A DNA stretch of 6,898 nucleotides from Acidimicrobiaceae bacterium (GTDB lineage Bacteria; Actinomycetota; Acidimicrobiia; Acidimicrobiales; RAAP-2). Both the position numbers and the translations under genes were made by a program. Numbering within the stretch: the first letter of the stretch is position 1; every line of letters starts with the position of its first letter. Positions 1 through 5,479 of this stretch are shown piece by piece. The notes below the pieces were generated by a model, which ran no database searches, was not told where the DNA came from, and was given only the letters and a program-made list of their open reading frames with translations. The stretch lies in contig PLXU01000160.1 in NCBI GenBank assembly GCA_003151555.1, positions 1-6,898 on the forward strand, read 5' to 3'.

Positions 1-407
1 TTGTCGAGGCTCGCGTTGTCGGGCCAGCTGTTCAGCGGGGCGAAGCGCTGGGCGCCGGCGCCACCACCGCCTCTGCCGTCCGAGATGCGGTACGTGCCCG
101 CGCTGTGCCATGCCATTCGGATGAACAACGGCCCGTAATGGCCGTAGTCGGCAGGCCACCAGTCCTGGGAGGTCGTCATCACCCCGAGGACGTCGTTCTT
201 TAGCGCGTCGAGGTTGAGCGTCTTGAACTCTTCTGCGTAGTTGAAGTGCTCGCCCATCGGATTGGGCTGGGCCGAATGATGAGTGAGGACCTTCAAGTTG
301 AGCTGGTTTGGCCACCAATCCTGATTCGTCCTGCCGTGACTAGCTGGACGTGAGCCTTGGCTCTGCCCGTGTGGAACTGGGCACACACCTGCACTGTCGT
401 CAGACAC
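1..407 (-). CDS. katG: Catalase-peroxidase KatG, N-terminal part (runs off the left edge)
   Basis: Bifunctional haem catalase-peroxidase: it breaks down hydrogen peroxide in the cytoplasm and oxidises organic donors. The reverse strand reads 135 codons in one frame without a stop. Family motifs are in order: NQDWWPNQLNLKVL (residues 28-41), the PMGEHFNYAEEF block (50-61), TSQDWWPADYGHYGPLFIR (79-97), RMAWHSAGTYR (97-107) and QRFAPLNSWPDN (120-131). The distal haem-pocket triad is Arg97, Trp100 and His101; Trp100 is the tryptophan that forms the Met-Tyr-Trp adduct in this family. The GTG start at 407 gives a short Cys-Pro/His-Gly leader typical of KatG and has a GGCGGGGG Shine-Dalgarno 7 bases upstream. 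About 600 further residues should lie left of the window. The identity is secure; only whether the rest is intact cannot be seen. Confidence 0.96.
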   Translation of the reverse strand, partial: MSDDSAGVCPVPHGQSQGSRPASHGRTNQDWWPNQLNLKVLTHHSAQPNPMGEHFNYAEEFKTLNLDALKNDVLGVMTTSQDWWPADYGHYGPLFIRMAWHSAGTYRISDGRGGGGAGAQRFAPLNSWPDNASLD

Positions 408-878
408 TTGTTTTCCCCCGCCTCTCGCTATTTCATCTCTGATGGTTAGTTGTTTTGGTCGGTTGTTCCTAATCCTTAGTCGCTACGACACCAAAGATGC
501 GCCGCGCCAACGATCCCGCGGGAGTCATGCCCGCGTCAGTTCAGCCCCTAGATTTCCGCCCGTGAGGCTTGCCGAAGACGTGCGCGATGATGTTCGATAC
601 GAGATCACTAACAGCCCCGGCACGGTGCTTGTCGGTGAGTTGTGAACCGTCGCGGCGAAGACGAACTGCCCGACCAACCGTCTCCTCGCTGGGCACAGCC
701 GGTATCTAGAGCAATCACACACTTAGAATAAGCTCAGTGCTGGACTGAATCCAGAGCTGTAAAGAAGTCGTTCACTCAGCCGAAATACCGGCGACGACCG
801 ACATATTCGCAATCACACTGCAACTGTCATGCGGCCCGTTCATCCAGGTCCCGAAACGGACCCAGCCGCTTGGCTTAC
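408..878. other. Intergenic stretch with no recognisable gene
   Basis: No reading frame on either strand has a family resemblance, a convincing ribosome binding site or a sensible length. The part next to katG (about 440-480) is AT-richer than its surroundings and carries repeated GTTGTT words (449-454 and 462-467) inside an imperfect inverted repeat, GGTTAG (444-449) with CTAATCC (469-475). The katG promoter should lie there. No fur/oxyR-type regulator gene, which often accompanies katG, is seen. The remainder is unassigned and may be decayed coding sequence. Confidence 0.5.
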
Positions 879-1015
879 GGTTGCTCGCCAAGCATTGGCC
901 ACCACTACCAACTTCATCAATGCGGCACCTCGTAGGGTGCGCTCGGATCGGCCGCCATACCCGCTGGCCAGGTCCTCGTGCCGAGGTACGCGTAAGTCGT
1001 CGGATCGAAGATGAC
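879..1015 (-). pseudogene. Remnant of the C-terminus of a CU044_5270-like protein (frameshifted)
   Basis: From 1015 downward the reverse strand reads VIFDPTTYAYLGTRT, which resembles the 'FDPxTYxYLGxR' stretch near the end of CU044_5270-family proteins. These proteins are usually encoded directly downstream of an ECF sigma factor in actinobacteria. That frame stops at 917-919. A second frame then gives AALMKLVVVANAWRAT (926 to 879), resembling the family's closing 'ALLKxAVVxKAGQRP' segment. A -1/+1 shift between about 970 and 930 would join them. Only about 45 residues of a normally 300-residue protein remain. The assignment rests on remembered family motifs and on the position after a sigma fragment, so it is moderate. 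Confidence 0.42.
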
Positions 1016-1016
1016 C

Positions 1017-1226
1017 GAAGGCCGCCACGAAGGTTTCTGCTACGAGGTTGTCACTGCCTTGCCGCCCGACACGTCTCGCGATGTACCTATAGATCAAAAG
1101 GGCGTGCTTGTCGAAGAGCACACCAAAGTGGGCGGGATCGCCCCACGACTTCTCGATCACGACGGCGTCGTCGACAGCCTCGGCACCGTGTAGAGCTAGA
1201 AAGCCGCCAAGGACTGGTCCGGTCAT
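1017..1226 (-). pseudogene. Truncated ECF sigma-70 factor (region 2 start only)
   Basis: The first 70 codons from ATG 1226 give an ECF-type sigma region 2.1-2.2: VIEKSWGDPAHFGVLFDKHA (residues 23-42), then IYRYIARRVG (45-54), then DNLVAETFVAAF (59-70). In intact relatives this continues through the Trp-rich region 2.3-2.4 (-10 recognition) to region 4 (-35 recognition), about 170-190 residues in all. Here sigma similarity ends at about 1017 and the open frame continues into out-of-frame sequence of another gene, so the -10 and -35 binding parts are missing and no functional sigma factor can be made. A GGGG Shine-Dalgarno lies 7 bases before the ATG, so the 5' end of the gene is still in place. 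The pattern points to an internal deletion rather than slow decay. Confidence 0.65.
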
Positions 1227-1273
1227 GGTCTTGCCCCTGCCGAGTTCACCTTCACAACTGTTATTGCCAAATA

Positions 1274-1299
1274 GGAGCGTTCGAGTTCACGGACGCTCC
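1274..1299 (-). terminator. Terminator-like hairpin between sigma remnant and tRNA-Ser fragment
   Basis: GGAGCGTTCG (1274-1283) pairs with CGGACGCTCC (1290-1299): 10 pairs including one G-U, with loop AGTTCA. Read on the minus strand it is followed by CTATTTGG, a short T-rich run. It lies about 120 bases past the tRNA-Ser 3' end in that direction, so it could have ended tRNA read-through. A small GCGAG/CTCGC hairpin sits beside it at 1305-1317. Confidence 0.4.
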
Positions 1300-1420
1300 T
1301 TCACGCGAGCTTCTCGCTCGTCAGTTGAGCACGCATTACGCATGCGGCCTTCACGGACGAACGAGAGGGATGGCCTCGGTTACATCCGCCGAGAAATTTT
1401 CGAAAACCTGCTTCCTACCT

Positions 1421-1476
1421 GAGCAGAGGGAGGGGGATTCGAACCCCCGGGGCTATTAACCCAACGGTTTTCAAGT
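1421..1476 (-). tRNA. tRNA-Ser(UGA) 3' half, probable attachment-site remnant
   Basis: Read on the minus strand from 1476 this is the anticodon loop CTTGAAA (1469-1475; anticodon TGA at 1471-1473), the 3' anticodon stem ACCGT, a class II variable arm (GGG with CCC around TTAATAG), a perfect T arm (GGGGG-TTCGAAT-CCCCC, 1432-1448), the 3' acceptor strand TCCCTCT (1425-1431) and discriminator G at 1424, as expected for serine. No CCA is encoded. The 5' half is absent: the bases that should pair with the anticodon stem read AGTGA instead of ACGGT, and no acceptor 5' strand or D arm follows. A break exactly at the anticodon loop is typical of the core site of integrases that use tRNA genes. The intact copy is not in the window. 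Confidence 0.8.
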
Positions 1477-1500
1477 CACTCGACTGGAGTCCAGCGAGTG
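1477..1500. repeat. Strong hairpin abutting the tRNA-Ser core
   Basis: CACTCG (1477-1482) pairs with CGAGTG (1495-1500) and CTGG (1484-1487) with CCAG (1491-1494). There is one bulged A and an AGT loop, giving 10 pairs in 24 bases. It begins on the base after the tRNA-like sequence ends. A related copy of its right half, CTGGAGTCtgctGAGTG, occurs at 1534-1550, 50 bases further on. Confidence 0.6.
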
Positions 1501-1806
1501 TGAACTGCTCCTCTGAACTGGTCTTATTCAGCGCTGGAGTCTGCTGAGTGAGACCGAATCCACCTGCACCGTCAGGTTTTGAGGGATGGATTGAGGGACG
1601 AACGCGTGTTGCACCATCAGCGTGGCGAACTGCCGTCGTGCCGGATATGTGACACTCAGCGTGCTTCGAAAGACCTGCTGATGTCTTTCGCCACGCGCGG
1701 CCCGGAACCGATCGAAGCAGCACTCACGCCGGGCAAGCTTCTGTCGCGGGCCAGAAAGGTCAGCACCGAATTGGACAGGGTCAGCGATGTGCCGGTCTGG
1801 ATCTAG

Positions 1807-1920
1807 TACGCCGAGGTGACGGTGAAGAGCCACATGAGCCATCTGTTTGCGATGATCGGCGTCCGAAGCCATGCCGAGGCGGTGCGCTACGCCTACCATC
1901 GAGGCCTGGACAACCGCTAA
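1807..1920 (+). pseudogene. Remnant of LuxR-type helix-turn-helix regulator (C-terminal end)
   Basis: The frame 1807-1920 reads YAEVTVKSHMSHLFAMIGV then RSHAEAVRYAYHRGLDNR and a TAA stop. This matches the recognition helix and last helix of LuxR/GerE domains ('SEATVKSHLSxLFxKLGVRxRAEAVxYAY'). An in-frame TAG at 1804-1806 cuts it from the upstream sequence. The same frame above the stop contains ALTPGKLLSRARKVSTELDR (from about 1720), which may be a degraded 'LTPRELEVL' start of the domain. No intact N-terminal half is seen. The gene ends 16 bases before the PPOX gene and may once have been its operon partner or regulator. Confidence 0.6.
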
Positions 1921-1936
1921 AGCTGGAGACTTCGCC

Positions 1937-2419
1937 GTGGACAGGGAAGAACGCCGGGAGTTCGTGCGCACTCACCGCACGTGCATCTTCGGATACAACC
2001 GCAAGAACGACGGCCCGGCGATGACGGTCGTGTACTACGTGATGGACGGCGACGACCTGCTCGTCACGACCATGGCTGCCCGCCAGAAGGCGCTGGCCGT
2101 GAAGCGCAGCCCGAAGGTCAGCATCTGCATCCTCGATGAGAAGTGGCCCCTCACTTACCTCCAGGTGTATGGCGACGCCAAGCTTGAGGAGGACTTCGGC
2201 CTGGCCGTCGACGTCATGTCGCGGGTCATCGACCTGATGGCCGGCGAGAAGATGCCGGAGTCGAAGCGCCCCGAGATCGAGCAGATGTGCCGGGACGAGG
2301 GGCGGGTCGCGATCCGCATCACGCCCTACGCCACCTTCGCGACTCCACCTCGGCACGTGTATAACGCCGAGGACATCGACACGCTCACCCATTTCACCAG
2401 TAGCAGCCTGCCCTGGTGA
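1937..2419 (+). CDS. PPOX-class (pyridoxamine-phosphate-oxidase-like) F420/flavin-dependent oxidoreductase
   Basis: A 160-residue split-barrel flavin- or F420-binding protein, a cytoplasmic redox enzyme of unknown substrate. Family features are the opening strand pair RTCIFGYNRKNDGPAMTVVY, then VMDGDDLLVTTMAARQKALA with the basic segment AVKRSPKVSICI that usually contacts the cofactor phosphate, then KWPLTYLQVYGDAKLEED, and a C-terminal RVAIRITPYATFATPP strand. Length fits the family (about 130-160). The GTG at 1937 is chosen because GGAG lies 8 bases upstream and it begins VDREERREFVRTHR; an ATG at 1871 would add 22 residues translated from the LuxR remnant in another frame. Family members differ in whether they use F420, FMN or haem, so the cofactor is not settled. 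It looks intact, although its upstream neighbour is broken. Confidence 0.85.
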   Translation: MDREERREFVRTHRTCIFGYNRKNDGPAMTVVYYVMDGDDLLVTTMAARQKALAVKRSPKVSICILDEKWPLTYLQVYGDAKLEEDFGLAVDVMSRVIDLMAGEKMPESKRPEIEQMCRDEGRVAIRITPYATFATPPRHVYNAEDIDTLTHFTSSSLPW

Positions 2420-2502
2420 GATTCGGCTCTTCGGGCACACCGGCATCGAAGGTTCATCGCCGGTCGACGCGAGATTCCGCCATTCTTGACGAGACAGTCC
2501 GC
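2420..2502. other. Short spacer between PPOX gene and IS element
   Basis: No gene is seen. A weak CTTCG/CGAAG inverted repeat (about 2429-2451) follows the PPOX stop and could act as a terminator, but it has no T run. The left target-site copy of the IS ends this stretch. Confidence 0.35.
2495..2502. repeat. Left target-site duplication of the IS256 element
   Basis: CAGTCCGC here is repeated exactly at 3922-3929 on the other side of the insertion sequence. IS256-family elements make 8-9 base duplications. An alternative 9-base frame (2496-2504 against 3923-3931) matches at 8 of 9 positions and fits the symmetry of the inverted repeats slightly better. Confidence 0.75.
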
Positions 2503-2504
2503 GC

Positions 2505-2534
2505 GAGAAATAGTCAAAAGTTGTGGATGATCCC
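2505..2534. repeat. Left inverted repeat of IS256 element
   Basis: GAGAAATAGTCAAAAG followed by TTGTGGATGATCCC aligns with the reverse complement of 3893-3922. The core AAGTTGTGGAT is identical on both sides; outside it the outermost GAGA also matches, with several mismatches between. The TTGTG core recurs in many IS256-family ends. Confidence 0.75.
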
Positions 2535-2544
2535 GACCCGCTGA

Positions 2545-3810
2545 TTACGCGGCGACCTCCTCTTCTTGCACCGAGCTCTCGACCAACACCCCCTTTTTGA
2601 ACTTCGCGCCGGCGCGCACGAGCGCGACCAGCTTCGGGCCGTTGATCGCCCGCCAGCGGTCCTCGGCGGACTCGAGGAGCTTGAACGCCATCGCCAGGCC
2701 GGCCGCTCGCGATCCCGGTCCCTTGGTCACCTTGGTCCGCAGTCGCACCGTCGCGAAGGTCGACTCGATGGCGTTCGTCGTCTTCAAATGCACCCAGTGC
2801 TCGGCGGGGAAGTCGAAGAAGCAAAGCAGCTGATCCAAGTCGTCGCGGATCTTGTCGGCGGCCTTCGGCCACTTGGCACGGAACTCGTTGTCGAAGGCCT
2901 TGGCGGCGTCGCGGGCGTGATCGCGGTCCTCGGCGTCGCGGATCTCGGCGAGCATCTTTCTCGCCAGCGGCTGGATCGACTTCGGCAGCGCGTCGAGAAC
3001 GTTCGCCATCTTGTGCACCCAGCAGCGTTGTTCTTTGGTCTCGGGGAAGACGTCCCGAAGTGCCGCCCAGAACCCGAGCGCCCCGTCGCCGACGCCGAGC
3101 ACGGGTGCGCGCATGCCGCGGTGGCGAAGATCGCGGAGCAGTGCCGCCCAGGAGTCCTTGGACTCCCGATAGCCGTCTTGGACTGCGACGAGCTCTTTCG
3201 TGCCGTCTGGGCGAACACCGAGGATAACGAGACAGCAGAGCCGCTCCTCTTCGAGGCGCACGTTGAAGTGGACCCCGTCGGCAAAGACATAGACGTAGTC
3301 CCGATCGGCGAGATCTCGGGACATGAACGCGCGGTGGTCGTCTTGCCACGCGCCTGTGAGCCGCGTGATCACCGAGGCCGACAATCCAGCTGCTGAGCCG
3401 AAGAAGCCTTCGAGCGCCGGGACGAAGTCCCCGGTCGAGAGCCCGTGCAGATACAGCAACGGCAGCACCTCGGTGACCTTCGGGGACTTGCGGCACCACG
3501 GCGGGACGAGCGAGCTCGTGAACCTCGCCTTCTTCCCCGTCGAAGCGTCGACCCGGCGGTCGTCGACGCGCGGCTGACGGATCTCGACCGCACCCGCGAC
3601 GGTCGTGATCGAGCGCGACCGGGCATGGCCGTTTCGCGTCACCAGTCGATGACCATCGTCACCGCGTTCACCGACGAGGTCGGTGACGTACGCGTCGACC
3701 TCGGCTTCGAGTGCCGCGGCGAGCATCTTTTGTGCTCCCTCGCGACAGATTTCGTCCAGCATCAATCGGCCGTCCGCGACGGCCCCTTCGTCGTTCACTA
3801 CGCTCAGCAT
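2545..3810 (-). CDS. IS256-family (mutator-type) transposase, intact
   Basis: A DDE transposase of 421 residues that moves the surrounding insertion sequence by copy-paste/circle formation. The N-terminal third is the DNA-binding part. The catalytic residues are visible: Asp178 in VFADGVHF, Asp242 in GVGDGALGFW and Glu349 in TTNAIEST. The family's C/H motif is RCWVHKMAN (Cys263, His266), ahead of the helical insertion (about 285-335). The C-terminal tail KFKKGVLVES is also usual. ATG 3810 is preceded by GGAAGG 8 bases upstream, inside the right end of the element. No frameshift or stop interrupts it, so it is probably active. Long frames on both strands across this region are shadows of it. 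Confidence 0.95.
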   Translation of the reverse strand: MLSVVNDEGAVADGRLMLDEICREGAQKMLAAALEAEVDAYVTDLVGERGDDGHRLVTRNGHARSRSITTVAGAVEIRQPRVDDRRVDASTGKKARFTSSLVPPWCRKSPKVTEVLPLLYLHGLSTGDFVPALEGFFGSAAGLSASVITRLTGAWQDDHRAFMSRDLADRDYVYVFADGVHFNVRLEEERLCCLVILGVRPDGTKELVAVQDGYRESKDSWAALLRDLRHRGMRAPVLGVGDGALGFWAALRDVFPETKEQRCWVHKMANVLDALPKSIQPLARKMLAEIRDAEDRDHARDAAKAFDNEFRAKWPKAADKIRDDLDQLLCFFDFPAEHWVHLKTTNAIESTFATVRLRTKVTKGPGSRAAGLAMAFKLLESAEDRWRAINGPKLVALVRAGAKFKKGVLVESSVQEEEVAA

Positions 3811-3892
3811 TGACGTTCCTTCCTCACCAGCGCTCTAACGCCGGTGTCCCGTTTGTTCTCAACGAGGAAGGTACGTCGCGTCTCCTAACGGG

Positions 3893-3922
3893 TGGGTGAT
3901 CCACAACTTCAGGTCATATCTC
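3893..3922. repeat. Right inverted repeat of IS256 element
   Basis: Its reverse complement begins GAGATATGACCTGAAG then TTGTGGATCACCCA and pairs with 2505-2534. The identical core is CCACAACTT at 3901-3909 extended inward by AT. The transposase ATG lies 83 bases inside it. Confidence 0.75.
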
Positions 3923-3929
3923 AGTCCGC
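3922..3929. repeat. Right target-site duplication of the IS256 element
   Basis: CAGTCCGC, identical to 2495-2502. Removing one copy plus the element rejoins 2502 to 3930; no recognisable gene frame is restored across that join. Confidence 0.75.
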
Positions 3930-4117
3930 CCGGATCGGTCAGCCACGGTGTCAGCATGCCGCTGAATCAGCGAGAACGGTGTCCTCCTCGGACGGAAAGC
4001 GCGCGAAGGGGCGCCTTGCTCCACCCCGAGGCGCCGGATGGTGTCGCTCAGCCGGCGGTAGGGGACGCGAATGGAGAGCGCACGTCATCGCCTTCTTGAC
4101 CCTGGCAAAATCACGAT
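3930..4117. other. Spacer before the exported-protein gene, no gene recognised
   Basis: No frame with family resemblance is found. TTGACC at 4096-4101 has a -35 look but lies too close to the GTG at 4118 to serve a normal promoter for it. No clear Shine-Dalgarno precedes that GTG. Confidence 0.35.
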
Positions 4118-4795
4118 GTGCGTATTCGCCGCGCCGTGATGTTCATGGCCTTCGCCGTTGTCGCATCGGCGATTGGATATGCGACGACGTCGTTGGTCAG
4201 CCCCGGGCGAACGACCGTTCAAGCAGACCGGGTCGACACTCGATTTCCACTGACTGGGTCGAAGAACCTGAGTCTGTTTGTGATCGATTCGGGAACGGGC
4301 AACGGATCGGTACAGCTCGTACAACAGGTTGGAACGTCGGACTTTACCGTTGGGGCGCCACTCGTAACGTTTGAGTGGAACTCAGGAACGCACCCCCTCG
4401 TGACGAACGGTCCTGGCGTTCTCTGGTTGTACGAGCTTGGCGTGTCCGGTCCACCGCCTGGTCCGGAACCGACCGTATGGCGAATCTCCGACTCCTCGGG
4501 AGCTGTGCTGCAAAAAGCAACCGTTCCTCCACTCGCCCGTCCATTGCTTGCCGCCGACGCGAGCGGCCTCTATCTCGCTGGGGCGGGTTCATTCGGTGGT
4601 TTCGGACACGGGCTCATCTTCCATGTTGGGATCGGCGCAAGTTCTGCAGCGACGGTTCTGGGTACTGGGTCGACGCCCGCATCGATGGAGTTCGTCACAG
4701 CTCTCGGGGCTGGTAACGGAAAGGTTGCTGCGACCGTTTGCATGCGACCAGCCGGGGCGACTTGCACGAACAGGGTCATCGTGGAGCGCTCATAG
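4118..4795 (+). CDS. Hypothetical exported or membrane-anchored protein
   Basis: A 225-residue protein of unknown function. Residues 1-5 are basic (MRIRR) and about 6-28 are hydrophobic (VMFMAFAVVASAIGYATTSL), a signal peptide or N-terminal anchor with no lipobox cysteine. The rest is rich in Gly, Ser, Thr and Val, with short strand-turn units such as VWRISDSSGAVLQ (about 121-133) and LLAADASGLYLAGAGSFGG, reminiscent of beta-propeller blades but too few for a full propeller. Two Cys near the C-terminus (in AATVCMRPAGATCTNR) could form a disulphide outside the cell. It may therefore be a truncated member of a longer extracellular family. The start is unsure: GTG 4118 keeps the basic N-region, ATG 4139 would remove it. 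No good ribosome binding site is visible for either, and it stands alone on the plus strand. Confidence 0.6.
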   Translation: MRIRRAVMFMAFAVVASAIGYATTSLVSPGRTTVQADRVDTRFPLTGSKNLSLFVIDSGTGNGSVQLVQQVGTSDFTVGAPLVTFEWNSGTHPLVTNGPGVLWLYELGVSGPPPGPEPTVWRISDSSGAVLQKATVPPLARPLLAADASGLYLAGAGSFGGFGHGLIFHVGIGASSAATVLGTGSTPASMEFVTALGAGNGKVAATVCMRPAGATCTNRVIVERS

Positions 4796-5053
4796 CTCGG
4801 GATCCCATCGTGCCCTCTCTAGCCCGGCCGAGGCTGCTGCGGGGTAGGCGCCGTTTAATGCGCCTCAACCCGGCGTTCAGGAGGCGACCTGAATCGCTCG
4901 CAGCCGTTGCCGATCAGATCGTCAGCTCGTGGGGTCCTAGTAGGGATCGGCGAAACTCCTAAGGCGCAGGTCACCGTCCCCGGTCGAGTTAGCGATTCTA
5001 AGGCGGCACCCCAAAATCGCCGGACATCTACCCCTGCTGACACCCGCGGCCGA
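4796..5053. other. Convergent intergenic spacer, possible weak terminators
   Basis: It lies between the plus-strand exported-protein gene and the minus-strand operon. AGGCGC (4846-4851) pairs with GCGCCT (4860-4865) about 50 bases after the plus-strand stop. GCGATT (4992-4997) pairs with AATCGC (5015-5020) about 35 bases beyond the minus-strand operon end. Neither has a T run. The word CTAAGGCG occurs twice (4959-4966 and 4998-5005). No gene is recognised. Confidence 0.35.
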
Positions 5054-5473
5054 TCATGGGTCGGTTGATAGCGCCCCATCGTCCCACTGAGCCAGTACGC
5101 GGGAACAGAAGCCGGGAAGCAGCTTGCGAAGTTCAGCCTTACATCGGTTCGGCAAATCGCCGTTGTCGCAATCAGGTGGTCTCGATCGCGGGGCCACCAT
5201 CGCCAGGAGTGTCGGCGCTAATGCGGCAGGTGCCTTGTTCGTGAGGTCGTTCACGACCTCCTGGATGTACGAGTCTGTGAGGTGCGCCGGTGACCGCGAT
5301 GGAAACGGCGCGAGTTCGTTTGCAAGCAGGCCGAACCACTCGTCGCACTTCAGATTGTCAGAGAAATGAGGCGGACTCACGCCTGCCGACCTGAGCATCG
5401 CTTCTCGTACATTGCGAGGCTCGGGATCGCGAACGAGCCCGAGAGCGTCCCGCGCCGAAGCTTCTATGAACAT
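5054..5473 (-). CDS. Hypothetical 139-residue protein, second gene of a two-gene operon
   Basis: Not recognised. ATG 5473 follows the stop of the upstream gene after 6 bases and has no convincing Shine-Dalgarno of its own, so it is probably translated by coupling. The sequence is soluble, with no membrane segment, and mostly helical. The segment VREAMLRSAGVSPPHFSDNL followed by KCDEWFGLLANEL (about 22-54) has the rhythm 'AxxLAxxAGLxxxxIxFxxxxxxxWxxILxxA' found in small effector-associated (EAD-type) helical domains of bacterial conflict proteins; this is a faint likeness, not an assignment. The rest (VVNDLTNKAPAALAPTLLAM, then KAELRKLLPGFCSRV) is helical with four Cys in the whole protein and no zinc-binding spacing I can name. 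It ends 5' of the convergent spacer. Confidence 0.7.
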   Translation of the reverse strand: MFIEASARDALGLVRDPEPRNVREAMLRSAGVSPPHFSDNLKCDEWFGLLANELAPFPSRSPAHLTDSYIQEVVNDLTNKAPAALAPTLLAMVAPRSRPPDCDNGDLPNRCKAELRKLLPGFCSRVLAQWDDGALSTDP

Positions 5474-5479
5474 TGCTAC

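Larger units (their letters stand above)
2503..3922 (-). mobile_element. Complete IS256-family insertion sequence
   Basis: One full-length transposase gene is bounded by imperfect inverted repeats and a short direct repeat of the target. Total length is about 1.42 kb, normal for the family. The exact ends are uncertain by two bases on each side because the CAGTCCGC duplication and the GAGA/TCTC repeat ends overlap. The intact transposase, recognisable ends and duplication indicate a fairly recent insertion that probably came by transposition, not by recombination between copies. Confidence 0.88.

Noticed and set aside
442..722. Small open frames on both strands upstream of katG
   Set aside because: They are mutually overlapping, lack ribosome binding sites and show no domain likeness.
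840..1226. A single intact 128-residue gene
   Set aside because: Only residues 1-70 resemble a sigma factor; the remainder reads through a deletion junction in another gene's sequence, so it is listed as two remnants.
1528..1971. 147-codon minus-strand open frame
   Set aside because: It is antisense to the LuxR remnant, whose plus-strand reading has clear family motifs.
2566..3396. 276-codon open frame on the plus strand
   Set aside because: It is antisense to the transposase and caused by high GC at third positions; no plausible ribosome binding site or domain.
1781..3499. 572-codon open frame on the minus strand
   Set aside because: It is a shadow in another frame of the IS256 transposase, with Arg/Pro/Ala-rich low-complexity translation and no family motifs. 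It also crosses the IS boundary and runs antisense to the PPOX gene.
3892..4374. 160-codon plus-strand open frame
   Set aside because: It starts within the IS right end, overlaps the exported-protein gene in another frame, and has no recognisable features.
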